Positions 55,637 through 60,008 of a stretch of 60,008 nucleotides of DNA are shown here, one piece after another (position 1 is the first letter of the stretch; every line of letters starts with the position of its first letter). Location: NCBI GenBank assembly GCA_900551885.1, contig URXS01000002.1:1-60008 (forward strand), written 5' to 3'. Under the pieces are notes generated by a model. The model did no database searches, was not told the DNA's origin, and worked only from the letters and a program-made list of their open reading frames with translations. The stretch is from an uncultured Oscillibacter sp. (lineage in GTDB: Bacteria; Bacillota; Clostridia; Oscillospirales; Oscillospiraceae). A program made the translations under genes and the position numbers.

Positions 55637-57565
55637 TTAATACTTGCGTGCGTCCTTCACGTGAGCCAGGTGATCCTTGTAGGCGTCCAGGTTCTCCTTG
55701 CGCTCGGAGACCTCGGTATCGCCCACACGCCACCAGGAGCCATAGCCGTCGGTCATAGTCTTGGGCAGCACCTTGATATCGAACAGCACGGGGCGGTTCT
55801 TCACCTTCTTGGCATCCTCAAAAGCAGCCACCAGCTCCTCCATGGTGCGGATGGAGTAGGACTTGCAGCCGTAGCCCTCGGCCACCTTGGCGTAGTCGAT
55901 GTCCATGAAGTCACCGAAGAGGCCGTCCTTGTTGCGGTAGCGCAGCTCGGTGCACAGCGTCACGTTGCCGTGGCCCACCTGCAGGTTGTTGATGCAGCCG
56001 AAGCTGGCGTTGTCAAACAGGCAGATGTTGACCTTCTTGTGCTCCTGGCAGGCGGTGATCAGCTCACCGTGGAGCATGTTGAAGCTGCCGTCGCCGCAGA
56101 AGGCGTAAACCTCCCGCTTGTCGCCGATGGCCAGCTTCACACCCAGGGCGCCGGCCACCTCATAGCCCATGGTGGAATAGCCGTACTCCATGTTATAGGT
56201 ATCCACGGCCTTGGGGCGCCACATGCGCTGCATGTCTCCGGGCAGGGAGCCGGCGGCGCCGATGGCCACGTCGTTGTCGTCCATCATGGCGTTGATGGCG
56301 CCCAGAACGGTGGTCTGGCACAATCCCGCCTTCAGATCCGCGGCATAGCGCTTGGCGGAGTCGGCGTTGGCGTCGTTGATGATGGGCTTCCAGCTCTTCT
56401 TGTCCTCAAAGGTGATGCCGTCCAGCCGCTCCAGCTCCTTGAGCCACTTGTCCTTGGCGGCCTGGATCTCGGTGGTATAGCCGCTCTTGTAGCCCTCCAG
56501 CAGCTTCTCCAGCCGGGGCAGAGCGTCCTTGGCGTCGGCCACCACGGGGATGGCGTCCATCTTCAGGGACTGGAACTCGGAGACGTTGATGTTGACAAAC
56601 TTGCAGGTGTCCTTGAACAACCATTTGGAAGAGGTGGTGAAATCGGTGTAGCGGGTGCCGACACCGATGACCAGGTCCGCCTTCTTGGCAATGTCGTTGG
56701 CAGCGGAGCAGCCGGTGACGCCCAGGCCGCCCAGGTTCAGGGGATGGGTCCAGACAATGGCGCTCTTGCCGGCCTGGGTCTCACCGAAGGGGATGTTCAG
56801 GGCCTCGGCAAAGTGCTTGAACTCCTCGTGAGCCTCGGAGTAGCGGACACCGCCGCCGCACACCAGCATGGGGTGCTTGGCCTTGCGGATGGCCTCCGCG
56901 GCGTCGGCCAGAGCCGCCTCGGTGGCGGGACGACGCTCCAGGCGCCACACGCGCTTGGCGAAGAAGCTGACGGGATAGTCATAGGCCTCGCCCTCCACGT
57001 CCTGAGGCATGGCCAGGCACACGGCGCCGGTGTTGGCCGGGTCGGTCAGGGTCCGGAAAGCGGAGATGCAGGCGCTCATGAGCTGCTCGGGACGAACGAT
57101 GCGGTCCCAGTAACGGCAGACAGCCTTGAAAGCGTCGTTGGTGGAGATGGAGAGGTTGTTGATCTGCTCCACCTGCTGCAGCACGGGATCCGGCTGGCGG
57201 CAGGCATACACATCGCCGGGCAGTACCAGAACAGGGATGTTGTTGGCGGTGGCGGTGCCGCAGGCGGTGACCATGTTGGCGGCACCGGGGCCCACAGAGG
57301 ACGTGACGGCGAAGATCTGCTTTCTCTTCATCTGCTTGGCAAAGGCCACGGCTGCCTGGGCCATGCCCTGCTCGTTCTTGCCCTGGTAGACCTCCAGGTG
57401 CTTGCCCTCCTGGCTGAGAGCCTGGCCAAGGCCCACCACGTTGCCGTGGCCGGGGATAATGAACACGCCGCGAACAAAGCGAGTCTGCACGCCGTCCACA
57501 TCGATGTACTGGTTCTCCAGGAACCGGACCAGGGCCTGCGCCATGGTCAAACGCACGGTTTTCAT
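55637..57565 (-). CDS. iolD: 3D-(3,5/4)-trihydroxycyclohexane-1,2-dione acylhydrolase
   Basis: 642 residues, ThDP-dependent. It cleaves the C-C bond of the cyclic diketone to give 5-deoxy-glucuronate. The N-terminal PYR domain has the catalytic Glu in YQGKNEQGMAQAA (about 62). The central domain (about 220-350) includes GVGTRYTDF, and the C-terminal PP domain has the ThDP motif CGDGSFNML..LFDN (about 500-530). The length matches IolD. The start at 57565 follows AGGAGGTAACC; the in-frame extension to 57631 overlaps iolB and is rejected. It sits 17 bases after iolB and 115 bases before iolG. Confidence 0.96.
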   Translation of the reverse strand: MKTVRLTMAQALVRFLENQYIDVDGVQTRFVRGVFIIPGHGNVVGLGQALSQEGKHLEVYQGKNEQGMAQAAVAFAKQMKRKQIFAVTSSVGPGAANMVTACGTATANNIPVLVLPGDVYACRQPDPVLQQVEQINNLSISTNDAFKAVCRYWDRIVRPEQLMSACISAFRTLTDPANTGAVCLAMPQDVEGEAYDYPVSFFAKRVWRLERRPATEAALADAAEAIRKAKHPMLVCGGGVRYSEAHEEFKHFAEALNIPFGETQAGKSAIVWTHPLNLGGLGVTGCSAANDIAKKADLVIGVGTRYTDFTTSSKWLFKDTCKFVNINVSEFQSLKMDAIPVVADAKDALPRLEKLLEGYKSGYTTEIQAAKDKWLKELERLDGITFEDKKSWKPIINDANADSAKRYAADLKAGLCQTTVLGAINAMMDDNDVAIGAAGSLPGDMQRMWRPKAVDTYNMEYGYSTMGYEVAGALGVKLAIGDKREVYAFCGDGSFNMLHGELITACQEHKKVNICLFDNASFGCINNLQVGHGNVTLCTELRYRNKDGLFGDFMDIDYAKVAEGYGCKSYSIRTMEELVAAFEDAKKVKNRPVLFDIKVLPKTMTDGYGSWWRVGDTEVSERKENLDAYKDHLAHVKDARKY

Positions 57566-57582
57566 TTGACGGTTACCTCCTG

Positions 57583-58386
57583 TCAGTGATTGGGATAAAT
57601 GTGATCGTTGGCGTCGGCCTTCCACAGCCACGCATGCTCCGGATCATCGATACGGGTCTTGTCCCAGGGATCGCCTTCCAGATGCCGGATGCCCCAGGCG
57701 TAGCACATGGCATAGCCCGGCGCGGCGGTCTGGGAGTGGAAGCCATTGTTGATGACGGCGCAGCCGTTGTGGCCGGTCTTGAAGATCTCGCCGTTGGCAA
57801 AGCCGGCACCGAAGCCGTCGGGATAGTCGAAGCGGTAGAAGTACACCTCCGGCTGGGGATGGTGATGAGGCGGATAGGAAGACCACTTACCGGGCAGATT
57901 CAGCACCTCGCCCAGAACCATGTTGGAGAAGGGAGCGTTGTCCAGATCGAAAAAGGTCTTGATCTCCCGGGACATGCACCCCATCAGCTCGCCATTGAAG
58001 CCCTTGTGCTCCACCTGGACCTTGTCGGGGCTGTACATGACGGCCTCATAGTCCTTTTCGTTGATGGTCTTCTGGATGTACAGCTCGCTGTGCGCCTGAG
58101 CCGTCAGGACGATCTTGGTCTTCCGGGGCGCCAACAGGCAGTAGGCGTCGTAGTGGAAGCAGTCGGGCCGGTCAGCCTCAACGGTCTTGCCGTTCCAGGC
58201 AAAGGTGACCTTGCCGGCGAACAACAGCACGGCCGTCTCCTTTTCCGGCTCCTCGATGGTGTAGGTGTCACCGGCCTCCATCAACAGCAGACCGATGTCC
58301 ATCTGGGTGCCCATGTCGTCCACAGCGGAGTCGATATAGGCGTTGTACCCATTCTTCAGCTCTGCGTTTTTGTTAAAATAGCTCAT
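57583..58386 (-). CDS. iolB: 5-deoxy-glucuronate isomerase
   Basis: 267 residues, double-barrel cupin. It converts 5-deoxy-glucuronate to 2-deoxy-5-keto-gluconate. The metal-binding cupin motif is PPHHHPQPEVYFYRF (about 172-186, three His and Glu), with HNGCAVINNGFHSQTAAPGYAMCYAWGIRH (read in parts) later. It follows iolE by 54 bases and precedes iolD by 17. The operon order iolE-iolB-iolD-iolG differs from the Bacillus iol order. Confidence 0.96.
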   Translation of the reverse strand: MSYFNKNAELKNGYNAYIDSAVDDMGTQMDIGLLLMEAGDTYTIEEPEKETAVLLFAGKVTFAWNGKTVEADRPDCFHYDAYCLLAPRKTKIVLTAQAHSELYIQKTINEKDYEAVMYSPDKVQVEHKGFNGELMGCMSREIKTFFDLDNAPFSNMVLGEVLNLPGKWSSYPPHHHPQPEVYFYRFDYPDGFGAGFANGEIFKTGHNGCAVINNGFHSQTAAPGYAMCYAWGIRHLEGDPWDKTRIDDPEHAWLWKADANDHIYPNH

Positions 58387-58440
58387 GCTGGAGTCATCTC
58401 CTAATCAAATAGAATACTTGCTCATGTTCCGCGCCGGACC

Positions 58441-59343
58441 TTACAGGCCGGTGTGCTCCCGGATGTACTTGCGACCCTTCATGGCATACTCCAGAGGATT
58501 GGCCTTGGCGGGATCCTGCTCGGCTTCCACCAGCAGCCAGCCCTCGTAGCCGGCATCGGCCAGGACCTTGAACACAGGGTCGAAGTCCACATCGCCGTCG
58601 CCGGGAACAGTGAAGGCGCCGTTGCGGACGGACTGCAGGAAGGACCAGTTGTTCTTCCGGGCCTCTTCCACCACCGGCAGGCGCATATCCTTCAGATGGA
58701 CGTGGCCCACCCGGTCCACGTACTTCTTCAGCATGGTCAGAGGATCCTCGCCGGCAAAGGTGAAGTGGCCGGTATCATAGCAGAGGAACACATAACGGGG
58801 ATCCGTGTTGGACATCATGCGGTCGGTCTCCTCGCTGGTCTGCACCACGGTGCCCATATGGTGATGGTAGCACAGCTTAAAGCCCCGGTCTGTAGCGATC
58901 TTGCCCAGCTTGTTGAGGCCGTCGCAGAAGCGGTCCCACTCGGCGTCATTCATGACGTGCTTGTGGCCGCCGGTGAGGATGGGGGTGTCTACCTGGCCCT
59001 GAATGGAATAGCTCTGCTCACTGACGTTAATGTGGTTGGCGCCCACAGCGGCCAGGAAGTCCAGGTTGGCAATGAAATCCTTTTCCTCCTCCTTGAAGGG
59101 GCGGGTCAGGATAAAGGAGGAATACCAGCGGCTGGCGATCCGCATGCCCCGCAGGTCCAGGGCCTTTTTCAGCTCCACGGGGTCCTTGGGATACTTGTTA
59201 CCGATTTCGCAGCCAGTAAAGCCAGCCAGAGCCATTTCGCTGACAATCTGCTGGAAGGTGTTTTCTCCGCCCAACTCCGGCATATCATCGTTGCACCAGC
59301 CGATGGGCGCAATGCCCAGGAACACGCGATTCTGATCAAACAT
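58441..59343 (-). CDS. iolE: myo-inosose-2 dehydratase
   Basis: 300 residues, TIM-barrel of the xylose-isomerase/AP-endonuclease type. It dehydrates scyllo-inosose to trihydroxycyclohexane-dione. Family pattern: FLGIAPIGWCNDDMPELGGENTFQQIVSEMALAGFTGCEIGNKYP (residues 8-52, read in parts), LCYHHHMGTVVQ (about 158), CYDTGHFTFAGEDP (about 186) and VHLKDMR (about 212), giving the His/Glu/Asp metal site. The start at 59343 follows AAGGAGGACG. First gene of the iol operon, behind a long 5' region with hairpins. Confidence 0.95.
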   Translation of the reverse strand: MFDQNRVFLGIAPIGWCNDDMPELGGENTFQQIVSEMALAGFTGCEIGNKYPKDPVELKKALDLRGMRIASRWYSSFILTRPFKEEEKDFIANLDFLAAVGANHINVSEQSYSIQGQVDTPILTGGHKHVMNDAEWDRFCDGLNKLGKIATDRGFKLCYHHHMGTVVQTSEETDRMMSNTDPRYVFLCYDTGHFTFAGEDPLTMLKKYVDRVGHVHLKDMRLPVVEEARKNNWSFLQSVRNGAFTVPGDGDVDFDPVFKVLADAGYEGWLLVEAEQDPAKANPLEYAMKGRKYIREHTGL

Positions 59344-59392
59344 GAAGAACGTCCTCCTTAAAAATATGATCATCGGATTCTTTTTTCACATC

Positions 59393-59496
59393 CCCTGAAG
59401 GTCTGATCACAGGCAGAGAGACGGGAGAGTTACCCCGCTACTCTGTGTTCGTTCACAGAAACGACAGCAACCTTCCCTCAGGAGCTGTTTGCTCCT
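59393..59496 (-). promoter_or_regulatory. possible structured leader RNA of the iolEBDG operon
   Basis: Read on the minus strand from 59496: hairpin AGGAGC/GCTCCT (59480-59496), TCTGTG/CACAGA (59442-59459), a short CGGG/CCCG hairpin (59422-59437), and flanking segments CCTGAGGGAAGG (59471-59482) and CCTTCAGGGG (59394-59403) able to pair around the inner hairpins. It lies 50 bases upstream of the iolE ribosome binding site. It does not match glycine, cobalamin, TPP or T-box consensus as I know them. On the plus strand the AGGAGC/GCTCCT hairpin is followed by TTTT, so a plus-strand terminator is an alternative reading. Confidence 0.4.
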
Positions 59497-59740
59497 TTTA
59501 AACCTAACATTGTTTGGGTAAAAAATCAACTTTTTTTCTGAGCACTTCCTGAATTTTTCCAATTTAGCCAAAGGGGCCGTCCCAATTTCTGCGGATGTTA
59601 CAACGCATTACCGGCTTTCTCTTTATACACCTCTGCGTCGCCCAGAGGTGTCCTTTGTAAAATCTGTGTTAAATCCATGTAAAGTCCACTTTTTTATTAT
59701 CCGAGAAATCTATACGAATTCAGTATGTTTTTTTATAATA

Positions 59741-59753
59741 TTCACAAAGTGAA
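59741..59753. promoter_or_regulatory. palindrome upstream of the solute-binding gene
   Basis: TTCAC-aaa-GTGAA, perfect five-base arms, 42 bases upstream of the -35 of the plus-strand promoter. Possible regulator site; half-sites GTTCAC recur near 59451 and 59832. Confidence 0.35.
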
Positions 59754-59794
59754 CGATAATTTCTTTTAGAAAACCACGGTTTTCATTCGTTCTA

Positions 59795-59823
59795 TTGACG
59801 ACAGCCGGTAACCGTGCTAAACT
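59795..59823 (+). promoter_or_regulatory. promoter for the solute-binding lipoprotein gene
   Basis: TTGACG (59795-59800), 17-base spacer, TAAACT (59818-59823), 105 bases ahead of the ATG. Confidence 0.65.
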
Positions 59824-59928
59824 TTGTTTGCGTTCACCGGAGCATTTGTTAATCGATTTTATCGTTAACAGGTTCCGGAATTTGCAGTCGACGAAAGTCG
59901 AGAAAAACGCGAAAAGGAGAAAAGAAGC

Positions 59929-60008
59929 ATGAAAAAACTCTTTGCACTGTTCCTGGCCATGATTATGGCTCTGTCTCTGGTGGCCTGCGGCGGCGGTGAC
60001 ACCGCTAC
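59929..60008 (+). CDS. solute-binding lipoprotein, N-terminal fragment (cut by window end)
   Basis: Only the first 26 codons are present: MKKLFALFLAMIMALSLVACGGGD, a lipoprotein signal peptide with lipobox LVAC and a Gly-rich start of the mature protein, as in ABC sugar-binding proteins. AAAAGGAGAAAAGAAGC precedes the ATG. Divergent from the inositol operon, so an inositol or sugar-binding protein is the natural guess, but nothing in the visible part proves it. Confidence 0.7.
   Translation, partial: MKKLFALFLAMIMALSLVACGGGDTA

Larger units (their letters stand above)
59344..59928. other. 585-bp divergent regulatory region, iol operon / solute-binding gene
   Basis: Between iolE (-) and the truncated solute-binding lipoprotein gene (+). 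The left part (59393-59497) can form several hairpins in the iolE leader. The middle (about 59500-59740) is AT-rich, with no clear ORF. The right part holds a palindrome TTCAC-aaa-GTGAA (59741-59753), a promoter for the plus-strand gene (59795-59823) and CGAT-ttt-ATCG (about 59863-59873). No convincing iolE -35/-10 pair found. Confidence 0.55.

Noticed and set aside
55661..59361. Long plus-strand frames opposite iolD, iolB and iolE
   Set aside because: Val/Gly/Leu-rich shadow translations; the minus strand holds the inositol genes with full motifs.
59380..59500. tRNA, glycine, cobalamin, TPP or T-box element in the iolE leader
   Set aside because: No cloverleaf, no GGTGCC/AGGGAA..GCTGCCCCCGC arrangement, no tandem glycine motif and no GGGTGG-type T-box; kept only as an unnamed structured candidate.
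1..60008. CRISPR arrays, transposases, integrases, rRNA or tRNA genes
   Set aside because: No regularly spaced direct repeats, no transposase or integrase motifs and no RNA gene cores were seen on either strand.

Overview
Organism. The window is GC-rich, gene-dense Firmicutes DNA with AGGAGG-type ribosome binding sites. Its protein families (FeoA/FeoB with a Cys-rich partner and DUF3793, a giant activase/dehydratase fusion, copper-amine-oxidase-like stalk domains, SLH proteins, DUF2812, inositol catabolism) are those of a strictly anaerobic gut Oscillospiraceae bacterium (Oscillibacter, Dysosmobacter, Flavonifractor or relatives). The genus is inference. I see no rRNA, tRNA, CRISPR array, insertion sequence or prophage. 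Layout 1-15 kb: L-serine dehydratase (sdaAB, partial sdaAA), an 8-oxoguanine-deaminase-like amidohydrolase, formate-THF ligase, a lipoprotein polysaccharide deacetylase, a macro-domain protein, a TIM-barrel protein plus LMW phosphatase, a nicotinamidase-like hydrolase, an NSS sodium symporter, a MarR/YczE pair, and aconitase plus isocitrate dehydrogenase. Layout 15-24 kb: one long minus-strand cluster of a PadR repressor, six tandem DUF2812 membrane paralogues, a DUF6774-like small protein and a membrane-anchored XRE regulator. Two identical-arm operators sit at the PadR promoter, one exactly filling the spacer between -35 and -10. This is the most unusual locus of the window. Layout 24-34 kb: housekeeping and hypothetical genes (cysK, UPF0173, alcohol dehydrogenase, YqfO-like, yaaA, DUF5655, DUF1835), then an ECF sigma factor with an RsgI-like anti-sigma factor, preceded by a small secreted protein carrying two DxDxDG Ca-binding-like loops, and an SLH protein. 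Layout 34.5-43 kb, accessory and somewhat more AT-rich: a PvuII-type restriction-modification system arranged tail-to-tail with no controller gene, an unknown membrane protein, a beta-helix surface protein, and a divergent solute-binding lipoprotein / RpiR / PfkB kinase / MBL-hydrolase cassette. Layout 43-60 kb: a 1474-residue acyl-CoA dehydratase activase fusion, an iron uptake locus (DUF3793, two FeoA, FeoB, Cys-rich protein, DtxR-like repressor) with repeated GTTAG-N6-CTAAC boxes, a YfcE-like phosphodiesterase, a VanY-type carboxypeptidase, and the inositol operon iolE-iolB-iolD-iolG. A divergent solute-binding lipoprotein, cut by the window end, starts beyond a 585-bp intergenic region that contains a potentially structured leader. 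How it fits together: the iol genes carry myo-inositol through dehydrogenation, dehydration, ring opening and isomerisation, but the kinase and aldolase steps are not in the window. Aconitase and IDH supply 2-oxoglutarate. Fhs feeds one-carbon metabolism, and SdaAB/AA turns serine into pyruvate.
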